Shown here in pieces: positions 16,212-22,797 of a DNA stretch of 22,797 bases. The DNA lies in assembly GCA_045597945.1 (NCBI GenBank), contig JAZLLD010000049.1, forward strand, positions 1 through 22,797. The letters are read 5' to 3'. How positions within the stretch are numbered: the first letter of the stretch is position 1; each line of letters begins with the position of its first letter. Under the pieces are notes generated by a model. It ran no database searches. It was not told the origin of the DNA and worked only from the letters and a program-made list of their open reading frames with translations. The position numbers were made by a program, and so were the translations under genes. Source of the stretch: Colimorpha sp045597945. GTDB lineage: Bacteria > Bacteroidota > Bacteroidia > Bacteroidales > P3.

Positions 16212-17533
16212 AGAAAGTAGTAACATTGGTATCTTTTATCTTCTTGGCCATCATCGGTTTGGCACAGGAGGAGCGCAAGCACGAGAAGTTAATGGTTGAC
16301 GATGTGATTATTTACGCCAAACCCGACACGTCGGCCTCATATCCTGGGGGTAAGGCTGCCATGGTGCAGTTTATGTTGGACAATCTGGCATGGCCTGAGG
16401 GAATGGAGAAAAAAGATACCACTATAGTCGTTGATTTGATTGTGGAAATTGACGGAAGTATCACATTTCCACAACACCTGTATAATGTTAGGATACAACC
16501 ATATATAACTGCTATTGCCGAGATGTTCAGGCGTATGCCTCGGTGGATTCCAGCACGATATGACATGCGAACTGTTCGGCAACAGATTTGGAATGTCAAA
16601 ATACCATTTCGTCAGCACCAGAAGAGGTTTTACAGCAATTCGGAATTCTTGGCCATGTTCCCCCAGTTGCAAGGCAATGAGTTGCATGTGTATTTTGATG
16701 AGAGCGAATGGAGGTCGAATCCTCTGATGATAGGCAAATCCATAGATGCTATACTCTGTCCGCAATTGTATGATTTTGAGGTGTATTGCTATGAAGAGGA
16801 CGCGCCTTATGCTATCGGCCAGTTTGCAATGGATAGGCATCAGACTGGCTTGCTGCTGCGAGGAGGTGGACATTATCAAGATGACCAAATCCGTCTGCTT
16901 GTCTGGGATAATGAAAGGCAAAAGATTGTTAAAGCTCAACTTTTGGCAAACGAGTCGGGAGATGAGGGCTATATGGAGTATTCGGAATCGTGGCTCACAT
17001 GGGGCAAGAAAGGTATAAAATATGAGCGTAGAGAAGTTTGGCATGAAATAGACATTGAAAATATATTCAATAATCAGGATGCGCCTAACCTTACCATTGA
17101 TACCATAGTGTGCACTTTGGAACGATATGAATGGAATGGTGAAGACTTCTCTGTTACACAACTGGATGACAATCTTGAACTTGCATGGAAACTACAGATG
17201 CAGGTGCGATATCCGCCATACGTATTGCAGTGGCATCTGGCTAATTGCGGTTGCCCCTATCATGTACTCGCCGACGATATGGCGCAATTCATTGGAGGAC
17301 AAGAGGCTATCGACAAGCATTTCGCCAATTTGAAAAGAGGAAAATCTAAAGATGAGTTGAAGGTATTGCTTACTATTGGTAAAGATGGCTCAGTAGAGAG
17401 TGCATGTCTGCTGAACCTGGTGAAAGGAGTGGATATCAACGAAGTAAAACGGCTGGCGGAATCTATGCCAAAATGGATTCCAGCCAAGTATGAAGGCGAA
17501 CCCGTCTTAGGCACGGTAATTATAACGATATAA
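16208..17533 (+). CDS. Secreted protein with two TonB-C-terminal-like domains
   Basis: The 441-residue protein has a signal peptide (1-19, ending IGLAQ). Two TonB C-terminal-like regions lie at its ends. One at about 70-135 reads VDLIVEIDGSI then MPRWIPARYD. The other at about 385-441 reads VLLTIGKDGSVESACL then MPKWIPAKYEGEPV and ends the protein. Bacteroidota use such domains in energy transducers and in stand-alone periplasmic proteins. Here there is no N-terminal membrane anchor with a Pro-rich spacer, so it is not a classical TonB. The middle (about 135-380) was not recognised. It overlaps radA by 4 bp and is followed 21 bp later by the TSCPD gene. Confidence 0.78.
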   Translation: MKKVVTLVSFIFLAIIGLAQEERKHEKLMVDDVIIYAKPDTSASYPGGKAAMVQFMLDNLAWPEGMEKKDTTIVVDLIVEIDGSITFPQHLYNVRIQPYITAIAEMFRRMPRWIPARYDMRTVRQQIWNVKIPFRQHQKRFYSNSEFLAMFPQLQGNELHVYFDESEWRSNPLMIGKSIDAILCPQLYDFEVYCYEEDAPYAIGQFAMDRHQTGLLLRGGGHYQDDQIRLLVWDNERQKIVKAQLLANESGDEGYMEYSESWLTWGKKGIKYERREVWHEIDIENIFNNQDAPNLTIDTIVCTLERYEWNGEDFSVTQLDDNLELAWKLQMQVRYPPYVLQWHLANCGCPYHVLADDMAQFIGGQEAIDKHFANLKRGKSKDELKVLLTIGKDGSVESACLLNLVKGVDINEVKRLAESMPKWIPAKYEGEPVLGTVIITI

Positions 17534-17554
17534 TAACACTAAAATTTAAATACT

Positions 17555-17803
17555 ATGCATTATCAATACATGACCTATGGCACTTGCAGTGCTATGATTG
17601 ATTTCGATTTGGAGGACGGTATCGTCCGCAACGTTAGATTCTTAGGTGGCTGTGGCGGCAACACCCAGGGCGTAGCCAAACTGGTTGAAGGTATGCGTGC
17701 CGAAGAGGTTATCAGCCGCCTCCAGGGTATAGACTGTGGTGGCAAAGGTACTTCCTGCCCCGACCAGCTGGCCCGCGCCATCCAGCAGGCAATGGAGAAA
17801 TAG
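17555..17803 (+). CDS. TIGR03905-like TSCPD domain protein
   Basis: This 82-residue protein contains the TSCPD signature (66-70) and conserved cysteines Cys11, Cys33, Cys61 and Cys68, with GGCGGNTQGV (31-40) in the middle. Stand-alone TSCPD proteins of this length belong to TIGR03905. The same domain is found at the C-terminus of some ribonucleotide reductases, where it is thought to bind metal. Function is unknown; the protein is cytoplasmic. A period-7 repeat begins right after its stop codon. Confidence 0.88.
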   Translation: MHYQYMTYGTCSAMIDFDLEDGIVRNVRFLGGCGGNTQGVAKLVEGMRAEEVISRLQGIDCGGKGTSCPDQLARAIQQAMEK

Positions 17804-17900
17804 AGATTAGTGAATTGTAAATAGTGATTTGTGAATAGAGGCTGCCGCACCCGGAACTCTACAATCTACCCTCTACATTCTACAATCTACAATCTACCCT
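17804..17900. repeat. Period-7 two-arm repeat with GC core (site B)
   Basis: The order is TAGTGAA-type heptamers, then core GGCTGCCGCA (17840-17849), then CTACAAT/CTACATT/CTACCCT heptamers to about 17900. Read backwards it follows site A closely over both arms and the core. It fills the gap between the TSCPD stop and the Vsr-like ATG at 17907. Confidence 0.78.
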
Positions 17901-17906
17901 CAAATC

Positions 17907-18413
17907 ATGGTCGACCACTTAACACCGGAACAGCGACGACGCTGTATGCAGGCCAATCGCTCTCGCGACACCAAGCCCGAGCAAATGTTGGCCCGAGAGC
18001 TATGGCGTCGTGGCTACCGCTATCGCCGAAATGTGCGAGGCGTTCCGGGCTCTCCTGATATATGCTTCAAAAGCAAGAAAGTAGCCGTCTTTGTAGATGG
18101 CGATTTCTGGCACGGGAACAACTGGGAGGTGCAAAAACAGCGCATCAAAAGCAATCGCGACTTTTGGTATTCGAAAATTGAGCGCAACCAAGCTCGCGAC
18201 CGCCGTGTCAATCAGCGTCTTACCAGCATGGGATGGAAGGTATTACGATTTTGGGAGACCGACATCAAGAAGCACCTAAGCCGCTGTGCCGACCAAGTGG
18301 AGGATGTGCTCCGAGAAGAGCAACTACAACATCTACACCGTGTCTATCAGTACGATACCCGGTTTGAATCCCAATACATCGCCGCCGAGGAAGAATTGGA
18401 CTGGGGCGACTGA
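17907..18413 (+). CDS. vsr: Very-short-patch-repair (Vsr)-like endonuclease
   Basis: The 168-residue protein resembles Vsr nucleases, which nick at T:G mismatches left by deamination of 5-methylcytosine. Seen motifs are MQANRSRDTKPEQMLAREL (14-32), GVPGSPDICF (45-54) with the expected catalytic Asp51, VFVDGDFWHG (61-70) with His69, FWYSKIERNQARDRR (86-100) and GWKVLRFWE (109-117). Residues after about 140 form a tail beyond the usual core. No cytosine methyltransferase is in the window, so its normal partner is missing locally. It is bracketed by two repeat blocks (17804-17900 and 18446-18702), which hints at a mobile or rearranged segment. Confidence 0.88.
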   Translation: MVDHLTPEQRRRCMQANRSRDTKPEQMLARELWRRGYRYRRNVRGVPGSPDICFKSKKVAVFVDGDFWHGNNWEVQKQRIKSNRDFWYSKIERNQARDRRVNQRLTSMGWKVLRFWETDIKKHLSRCADQVEDVLREEQLQHLHRVYQYDTRFESQYIAAEEELDWGD

Positions 18414-18722
18414 TTATCTTTTGGCGACCTATAAAAATTGTTTTTCTGACCGAGCTTGCTCGGCCAGAAGGACTGAAAGAAATTGCCAGAAATTAATCAG
18501 AAATTACTGTATATTACTCGTTGGCGGAATTAAAAATGAAGTAATATGATTAATAATCAATATGATAAGAAATTGCAACTCTCTCTTTGCCAAGGCAAAG
18601 AATCGAGACTGAAAGAAATTATCAGAAATTGCTAGTTATTAATAATTTCTGGAACATTTATGATAATTTCTTTCAGTTCATAAGTTTCGCTTGCGAAACT
18701 TAGATTATCTAATTTTAAGAGG
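18414..18722. other. Non-coding gap (309 bp) between convergent genes
   Basis: No gene was recognised. The gap lies between the 3' ends of the Vsr-like gene and thiamine pyrophosphokinase and is mostly filled by the hairpin-plus-motif repeat at 18446-18702. None of the hairpins is followed by a T-run in the right place for a classical terminator. Confidence 0.7.
18446..18702. repeat. Hairpin-plus-ACTGAAAGAAATT modular repeat (two direct, one inverted unit)
   Basis: There are three short hairpins with two-base loops. CCGAGC-TT-GCTCGG lies at 18450-18463 with flanking CTG/CAG. CTTTGCC-AA-GGCAAAG lies at 18585-18600. TAAGTTTCGC-TT-GCGAAACTTA lies at 18681-18702. Each is followed after 3-8 nt by ACTGAAAGAAATT: at 18472, at 18608, and on the minus strand from 18677. 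Units two and three form a perfect 16-bp inverted repeat, 18608-18623 with 18662-18677. Confidence 0.75.
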
Positions 18723-19382
18723 TCACCTTTTAATATACACCAGCATTCGGCCGCCTGTCACCGTAAAGCTCTCGCCTTCAGCTTCGTTGAGCGTGGCTTC
18801 CCACCACCACTCTATCTTGCGATCCTGAATGGGATATTTCAATCCGCTAACACTCACAGGCACATCGGGTTGCAACACAAATAGTGACACCTGCTGGCCC
18901 TCCGCCGAGGCAAAAGTCTGCGTGCCGCACATCGGATAAAACGTGCCATAATCCCCCGGCATCGAGAATACTATGCCCGGAAACTCCTGCATATAATAAG
19001 CCAACAGACTGATATTGCCCAGCGTATGGTCCTCGCGCTTGCCCGTGGCGCCCAGAATGGCTATACGGTCATCCGCCCCATCGCAGCGCTCCACCGCATA
19101 GCGCACCGCCTTTGTCAAATCGTTGTATTCCTGCTCATCCACCTGCCTGTGGTCCAACTCCAGATGCTCATGCTGGGCCTCCTTCAAGAGGGCTGGCGAA
19201 AGCGAATCGCCATCGCCCACAACCGCCACCCGATGACTGGGTTTGGGCATCTGCTGGCGATACCAGCGCAAGTAATTGGCCAGCGCGCCATCGCAGCAGA
19301 CCACCAAGTCGGCACACCCCAGCACACTCAATACAGGCGGAAGCGTCGGAAAAGTACCATTAGCTATTATTATGATATTCAT
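18723..19382 (-). CDS. Thiamine pyrophosphokinase
   Basis: This 219-residue enzyme transfers pyrophosphate from ATP to thiamine, giving thiamine diphosphate. Family motifs are clear: CCDGALANY (29-37), VVGDGDSL (54-61), DEQEYNDLTKAV (82-93) and GATGKREDHTLGN (111-123), which together form the nucleotide and magnesium site. The C-terminal beta domain (about 150-219) binds thiamine. Length is typical for bacterial enzymes. It is convergent with the Vsr-like gene and divergent from L-serine dehydratase, with a promoter 40 bp upstream. No TPP riboswitch was recognised in the short leader. Confidence 0.94.
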   Translation of the reverse strand: MNIIIIANGTFPTLPPVLSVLGCADLVVCCDGALANYLRWYRQQMPKPSHRVAVVGDGDSLSPALLKEAQHEHLELDHRQVDEQEYNDLTKAVRYAVERCDGADDRIAILGATGKREDHTLGNISLLAYYMQEFPGIVFSMPGDYGTFYPMCGTQTFASAEGQQVSLFVLQPDVPVSVSGLKYPIQDRKIEWWWEATLNEAEGESFTVTGGRMLVYIKR

Positions 19383-19419
19383 TATTCTATATTAATTCTT
19401 AAACCTATTCTTTCTATCA

Positions 19420-19448
19420 CAAAGATACATAATTTTTTTGAATCCAAA
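19420..19448 (-). promoter_or_regulatory. Promoter for thiamine pyrophosphokinase
   Basis: On the minus strand TTTG (19448-19445) is followed after 17 bp by TATCTTTG (19427-19420). The -7 box is perfect and the spacer is slightly short. The predicted leader is about 30 nt. Confidence 0.65.
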
Positions 19449-19465
19449 AAAAAATCGTAACTTTG
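19437..19465 (+). promoter_or_regulatory. Promoter for L-serine dehydratase
   Basis: TTTG (19437-19440) is followed after 17 bp by TAACTTTG (19458-19465), 15 bp before the ATG at 19481, so the leader is very short. Its -33 box lies inside the spacer of the opposing promoter. Confidence 0.65.
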
Positions 19466-19480
19466 CATTTTTAATTATAT

Positions 19481-20671
19481 ATGGAATCAATTAAAAAGAT
19501 ATACCGCAAAGGTCTCGGACCTTCAAGCAGCCACACCATGGGTCCCTACTACGCTGCCGAGCAGTTCTGCCGCCAACACAGCCAGGCTACAAGCATCCGC
19601 GTAACCCTCTATGGCAGCCTAGCCGCCACCGGCAAAGGCCACCATACCGACATGGCCATCACCAACGGCTGCAGCCCGCTGCCGGTGGAAATCGTCTGGC
19701 GGCCGGATATCGTTAAGCCATTCCACACCAACGGTATGCTCTTCGAAGCCCTGGATACCGACAACAACGTCACCGCCGACTGGACCATCTACAGCGTTGG
19801 CGGCGGTGCCCTGGCCAACGAGAGCTCCCACGAAACCGTCCAGCACGTCTACGATATGTCCACCCTGGGCCAGATCCTCCCCTACATCGAGCGCGAAGGC
19901 CTCACCTACTGGGAATATGTCCAGCAATGCGAGGATGCCGACATCTGGGACTATCTGCAGGATATGTGGGACACCATGCAGAACACCATCGAGATAGGCC
20001 TCCGTGAGGAGGGCGTCATCGCTGGCGGACTGCACCTGCGCAGCAAAGCCCGACAGACTTTCGTGCGAGCTTCCAGCTACAAGCCGTCGCTGCAGAACCG
20101 CGCCCTCGTCATCGCCTATGCCCTCGCCACTTCCGAGCGCAACGCCGTGGGCAGCACCATCGTCACCGCCCCCACCTGCGGCGCCTCAGGCGTGCTCCCC
20201 GCCGTGCTCTACCACCTGAAGAAAGCCCACGAATTCAGCGACAAAGAGATACTCCGTGCCCTTGCCACCGCCGGCCTCTTCGCCAACGTTATCAAGGCCA
20301 ACGCCTCCATCTCCGGTGCCGAAGTCGGTTGCCAGGGCGAGGTGGGCAGCGCCTGCGTTATGGCAGCCGTGGCGGCCACTCAGCTCTTTGGCGGCAGCCC
20401 CCAACAGATCGAATACGCCGCCGAAATGGCCATGGAGCACAACCTGGGCCTCACCTGCGACCCCATGTGCGGCCTGGTGCAGATCCCCTGCATCGAGCGC
20501 AACGCCATGGCAGCCCTCCGCGCCCTCGACATCAACATCTATGCCATGATGAGCGACGGCAAGCACATCATCTCCTTCGACAAAGTGGTCCGCACCATGA
20601 AACGCACCGGCCACGACCTCCCCAGCCTCTACAAAGAGACGGCCATGGGCGGCCTGGCTGTAGACAATTGA
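19481..20671 (+). CDS. sdaA: L-serine ammonia-lyase, iron-sulfur-dependent, single chain
   Basis: The 396-residue enzyme deaminates L-serine to pyruvate and ammonia using a [4Fe-4S] cluster. The beta domain begins with KGLGPSSSHTMGP (10-22), the substrate-loop signature. The alpha domain has TCGASGVLPA (232-241). Three cysteines can be assigned as cluster ligands, Cys284 (GCQGE), Cys326 (LTCDP) and Cys337 (IPCIERN). Their spacings of 42 and 11 equal those of the structurally known Legionella enzyme. The protein is shorter than E. coli SdaA (about 450) but resembles other Bacteroidota copies. It lies right behind a consensus promoter. Downstream genes encode unrelated secreted proteins, so any operon link is weak. 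Confidence 0.95.
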   Translation: MESIKKIYRKGLGPSSSHTMGPYYAAEQFCRQHSQATSIRVTLYGSLAATGKGHHTDMAITNGCSPLPVEIVWRPDIVKPFHTNGMLFEALDTDNNVTADWTIYSVGGGALANESSHETVQHVYDMSTLGQILPYIEREGLTYWEYVQQCEDADIWDYLQDMWDTMQNTIEIGLREEGVIAGGLHLRSKARQTFVRASSYKPSLQNRALVIAYALATSERNAVGSTIVTAPTCGASGVLPAVLYHLKKAHEFSDKEILRALATAGLFANVIKANASISGAEVGCQGEVGSACVMAAVAATQLFGGSPQQIEYAAEMAMEHNLGLTCDPMCGLVQIPCIERNAMAALRALDINIYAMMSDGKHIISFDKVVRTMKRTGHDLPSLYKETAMGGLAVDN

Positions 20672-20699
20672 TGAATAACAATTTAAATTAGTATTTTTC
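20667..20699 (+). promoter_or_regulatory. Possible weak promoter for the 20719 gene
   Basis: ATTG (20667-20670) and TATTTTTC (20692-20699) are separated by 21 bp. This is one mismatch from the -7 consensus and overlaps the end of sdaA. Weak evidence. Confidence 0.3.
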
Positions 20700-20718
20700 C
20701 ACAAATAATCTCCAAGAA

Positions 20719-21216
20719 ATGAAAAAAATCGCTTTCCTCCTTATCGCATTCCTCATGGGTCAGATGGCCATGGCCCAGCAGTTCAACCTCCCCATCCTCC
20801 CCGAGAAGATGTGGCCTTCCGACTACGCCAACTACAAGGCCGATGTGCTCAACTGCTGCGACTATCTCCTCAATTCCGACCCCCAGTTCAACCAGCCCAA
20901 GCATCAGGAGTGCTCCTCCTTCCTTGTCCGCTGGCTCACCGGCACCCCCTCAGTGCATGTGGCCCTGGCCAATGGCCTTGTCGACACTAAGAAGCCCGAG
21001 CTCATGGTAGCCTACATGGCCGGTTGGACCCGCCAGGCCCTCACCTCCCCCGAGACCAACGACCTCCTCTGCTGCAACGTTGCCGTAGAGCAGATGCTCA
21101 ACTACTATTTTGCCTACAAAGACCGTGTCGGCAAATCCAAGGTATGCGAAAAACTCCTCAAAGAGCAGCAGAAAGGCAACCTCCCCGCCTATATCGCCTC
21201 CATTATGATCCGCTAG
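20719..21216 (+). CDS. Secreted protein of unknown function
   Basis: The 165-residue product has a clear signal peptide with likely cleavage after Ala19 (AMAQQ). The mature part is mostly helical-looking and cysteine-containing (VLNCCDYLL, LLCCNVAVEQM), and ends with a basic Lys-rich segment. No domain was recognised. It starts 47 bp after sdaA and ends 6 bp before a lipoprotein gene, with which it probably shares a transcript. The two CC pairs and the helical pattern might mean a small periplasmic fold with disulfides; that is a guess. Confidence 0.78.
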   Translation: MKKIAFLLIAFLMGQMAMAQQFNLPILPEKMWPSDYANYKADVLNCCDYLLNSDPQFNQPKHQECSSFLVRWLTGTPSVHVALANGLVDTKKPELMVAYMAGWTRQALTSPETNDLLCCNVAVEQMLNYYFAYKDRVGKSKVCEKLLKEQQKGNLPAYIASIMIR

Positions 21217-21222
21217 GTAATC

Positions 21223-21933
21223 ATGCGCCAACTCACTGTCATACTGCTCGTTGCACTGGTGCTTCTCTCGGCCTGCAAGCCCTACACCGGATATTTCCCC
21301 TCGGTCGACGACCCAACCGATGAGGACCTCAACCTGCGTTTGAGCCCTACCGATGTCGACTATATCAAGGGCAGCGTGCAGTCGGTGGCCCTGACCAACA
21401 GCGAAAACGAATGTGCCGATTGGTGGTACTACTCCACCGATGGCCGCTGCCTGTGTTCCATCCACCAAGGCCCTGGCCACATCTATTCCCGCACCCACTA
21501 CACCTACGACACCCTGCGCCGCCGCATCAAAAAGGAGTGCTATGTTGTCCGTACCGACAACCCCAGCATCACAGACACCTTTGTCACCACCTACACCTAT
21601 TCATCCAACGGCCGCCGATGCAAAGGTGCCACCAGCAGTACCGATGCCAATTGCAAGAACAAGACATTCCGCTTCCGCCTCAACCGCCGGGGACAAGTCA
21701 CCGACTATATCTATCCCGACGGCTCCCGCATCACCTACCGCTACAACAAGCAGGGCCAGCTGCTCAAAACCATCTGGCTCGACGGCCGCGAGGAGAAGTA
21801 TGAGCCAGACACCAACTTCACCGAGGGCCTCTACGACCTCGACAGCCTCGGCAACTGGGTCCGTCAGCACGATTACGAACATGGCATAGAAACAAAAAGA
21901 GAAATCAAATACCAAGTAGAATGTAGAGGGTAG
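21223..21933 (+). CDS. Lipoprotein with YD/RHS-like repeat pattern
   Basis: This 236-residue protein has a lipoprotein signal, LLSAC, with Cys18 as the lipidated residue. The mature part carries degenerate tyrosine-rich beta-hairpin repeats: YTYDTLRRRIKKE, YTYSSNGRRCKG, YPDGSRITYRYNKQGQLL and DLDSLGNWVRQHDYE. They resemble short RHS/YD-repeat proteins of Bacteroidota. No toxin or enzyme domain is attached. The last five residues and the stop codon are encoded by a period-7 repeat array (from 21916), so the natural C-terminus may have been replaced by the repeat. Confidence 0.8.
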   Translation: MRQLTVILLVALVLLSACKPYTGYFPSVDDPTDEDLNLRLSPTDVDYIKGSVQSVALTNSENECADWWYYSTDGRCLCSIHQGPGHIYSRTHYTYDTLRRRIKKECYVVRTDNPSITDTFVTTYTYSSNGRRCKGATSSTDANCKNKTFRFRLNRRGQVTDYIYPDGSRITYRYNKQGQLLKTIWLDGREEKYEPDTNFTEGLYDLDSLGNWVRQHDYEHGIETKREIKYQVECRG

Positions 21934-22050
21934 ATTGTAGAATGTAGAGTGGGCTGCCGCAATCAATTCACTATTCACCATTCACCATTCACTATTCACT
22001 ATTCACTATTCACTCATCACCCATCACCCATCACTGATCACTCATCACTA
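21916..22050. repeat. Period-7 two-arm repeat with flipped GC core (site C)
   Basis: Five in-phase GTAGAAT/GTAGAGG/GTAGATT heptamers (21916-21950) are followed by the core GGCTGCCGCA (21952-21961). Then come twelve in-phase heptamers TTCACTA/TTCACCA/ATCACCC/ATCACTN (21967-22050). Arms have the same orientation as site A, but the core is inverted relative to it. The array starts inside the preceding gene and ends 12 nt before the next ATG. Confidence 0.85.
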
Positions 22051-22062
22051 AAAAGAAACAAT

Positions 22063-22611
22063 ATGAAACAGATTCGCATCCTTATCCTGGCCTTTGCCGC
22101 CATGCTTGCCTTTGCGGCTTGCGAGAAAGACAACATCACCCCCATCACACCCGACACCCCCGACCAGCCCACCATTCCCGAGGCCATTGCCTCGGTGCTC
22201 GGCACCTACGACATGATGACAGTCTACGACAGCATCGGTGTCGATGGCGACTGGTTCCAGAATGGTTTCGAGGGACAGTACTACGAGTCCGACAGCGGCT
22301 ATGTCTGCATCACCCTCGACCCCAACGACCCCAACAGCGTGAAGATTGACGGCTTCGAGATCCTCCACGAGGAGGACGGCACCCCGGTAGAGCTTCATTT
22401 CTACGACACCCGTGCCACCCTCAATGCCGAGGGCAGACTCATCCCCGAGACATCCACCTTCGAGCAGAACGGTCTGGAATTCACCATCACCTACGGAGCG
22501 TTCTATCAAGTTGAGAACGAGCTCCGTTTCCGCATCGAGCAGCACGTCCCCTTCTTTGGCATGGACTGCGGCTACATCCTCACCGCCCACTGCACCAAAC
22601 GCGCCGAATAA
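22063..22611 (+). CDS. Lipoprotein of unknown function, lipocalin-like pattern
   Basis: The 182-residue protein has a lipoprotein signal with FAAC (Cys20) and a Pro/Thr-rich linker (ITPITPDTPDQP). The beta-rich domain begins with VLGTYDMMTVYDS, similar to the start of lipocalin-like domains in Bacteroidota lipoproteins. No catalytic motif was seen. The ATG at 22063 was chosen because the signal peptide begins there; an upstream in-frame ATG at 21949 would only add residues encoded by the heptamer array. A strong terminator follows 4 bp after the stop codon. Confidence 0.82.
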   Translation: MKQIRILILAFAAMLAFAACEKDNITPITPDTPDQPTIPEAIASVLGTYDMMTVYDSIGVDGDWFQNGFEGQYYESDSGYVCITLDPNDPNSVKIDGFEILHEEDGTPVELHFYDTRATLNAEGRLIPETSTFEQNGLEFTITYGAFYQVENELRFRIEQHVPFFGMDCGYILTAHCTKRAE

Positions 22612-22615
22612 AGAA

Positions 22616-22646
22616 TAAAAGCCTCCGCGTCGCGGAGGCTTTTTTA
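22616..22646 (+). terminator. Rho-independent terminator
   Basis: GCCTCCGC (22621-22628) and GCGGAGGC (22632-22639) form a perfect 8-bp stem with a 3-nt loop, flanked by AAAA and TTTTTT. It ends the transcript of the 22063 gene and, being symmetric, could also stop transcription from the right. Confidence 0.92.
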
Positions 22647-22769
22647 TTCATTTTGCGAAATATAAATCAATAGGCTCTAGCAATATTCTTGCTTAGAGGG
22701 AAACAATTTCTTCGAGACCAATTCCGACTGTTTCGCTACCCCGCAGTCACCCCCTAACCCCGTCCTTCC

Positions 22770-22797
22770 CCCGTTCCTTATCCTATATTTATACCTT
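22770..22797. repeat. Dispersed AT-rich repeat, copy 2 (cut by window edge)
   Basis: These 28 bp are identical to 6830-6857 and continue to the end of the window, so the true match may be longer. The bases before it are also C-rich, as in copy 1. Confidence 0.75.

Noticed and set aside
17907..18413. Restriction-modification or defence island around the Vsr-like gene
   Set aside because: No methyltransferase, restriction enzyme or other defence gene is present in the neighbourhood.
18450..18463. Terminator for the Vsr-like gene
   Set aside because: The stem is good, but no T-run follows on the plus strand and the T-run lies on the wrong side.
18446..18702. TPP riboswitch linked to thiamine pyrophosphokinase
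   Set aside because: The block lies 3' of that gene, not in its leader, and the conserved THI-box sequences are not visible.
21967..22050. Possible CRISPR array in the tandem repeats
   Set aside because: The unit is 7 bp with no spacers and no cas genes nearby.
21949..22062. Upstream ATG for the last lipoprotein
   Set aside because: The extension is encoded by the heptamer array and would bury the signal peptide and lipobox.

Overview
The window looks like a chromosome segment from a gut-type Bacteroidales (Bacteroidota). Three things support this. Promoters are of the Bacteroidota type (TTTG / about 19 bp / TAnnTTTG). Starts lack Shine-Dalgarno motifs. The families are typical: a DUF5686 outer-membrane protein with a carboxypeptidase-regulatory-like domain, GH29 and GH109 glycosidases, lipoproteins, and a [4Fe-4S] single-chain L-serine dehydratase. 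Genus cannot be decided from the sequence.

Layout. (1) 1-6615, minus strand: a large secreted modular protein (3148-6615) is followed by a terminator-like hairpin. Then come a GH29 alpha-L-fucosidase lipoprotein (1571-3076) and, with no gap, a DUF5686 protein that runs off the left edge. (2) 6616-7063: a divergent intergenic region with a perfect-consensus promoter facing left, another facing right, and a long AT-rich imperfect hairpin whose first 28 bp recur at the right edge of the window. (3) 7064-18413, plus strand: a GH109-like NAD-dependent glycosidase, a compact AlkD / DUF3795 / DUF5131 run, an M50-like membrane protein, a U32 peptidase-family protein, an M42 aminopeptidase, a DUF389 membrane protein, RadA, a twin TonB-C-like secreted protein, a TSCPD protein and a Vsr-like endonuclease. 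(4) 18414-18722: a non-coding block built from short two-base-loop hairpins, each followed by the same ACTGAAAGAAATT motif. (5) Thiamine pyrophosphokinase (minus) and L-serine dehydratase (plus) diverge from interleaved promoters. They are followed by three secreted proteins or lipoproteins and a strong terminator (22616-22646).

Functionally, the left part suggests host-glycan trimming (fucose and alpha-GalNAc). The centre holds DNA/RNA maintenance and peptide turnover genes. No CRISPR array, rRNA, tRNA, transposase or defence operon was seen.

The least explained signals are non-coding. Three intergenic spacers (12334-12402, 17804-17900, 21916-22050) are built from period-7 repeats in two arms (GTAGATT-type and TTCACTA-type) around a GC-rich GGCTGCCGCA core. 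Two other repeat families are present: the hairpin-plus-motif block at 18446-18702 and the AT-rich hairpin family at 6830 and 22770.
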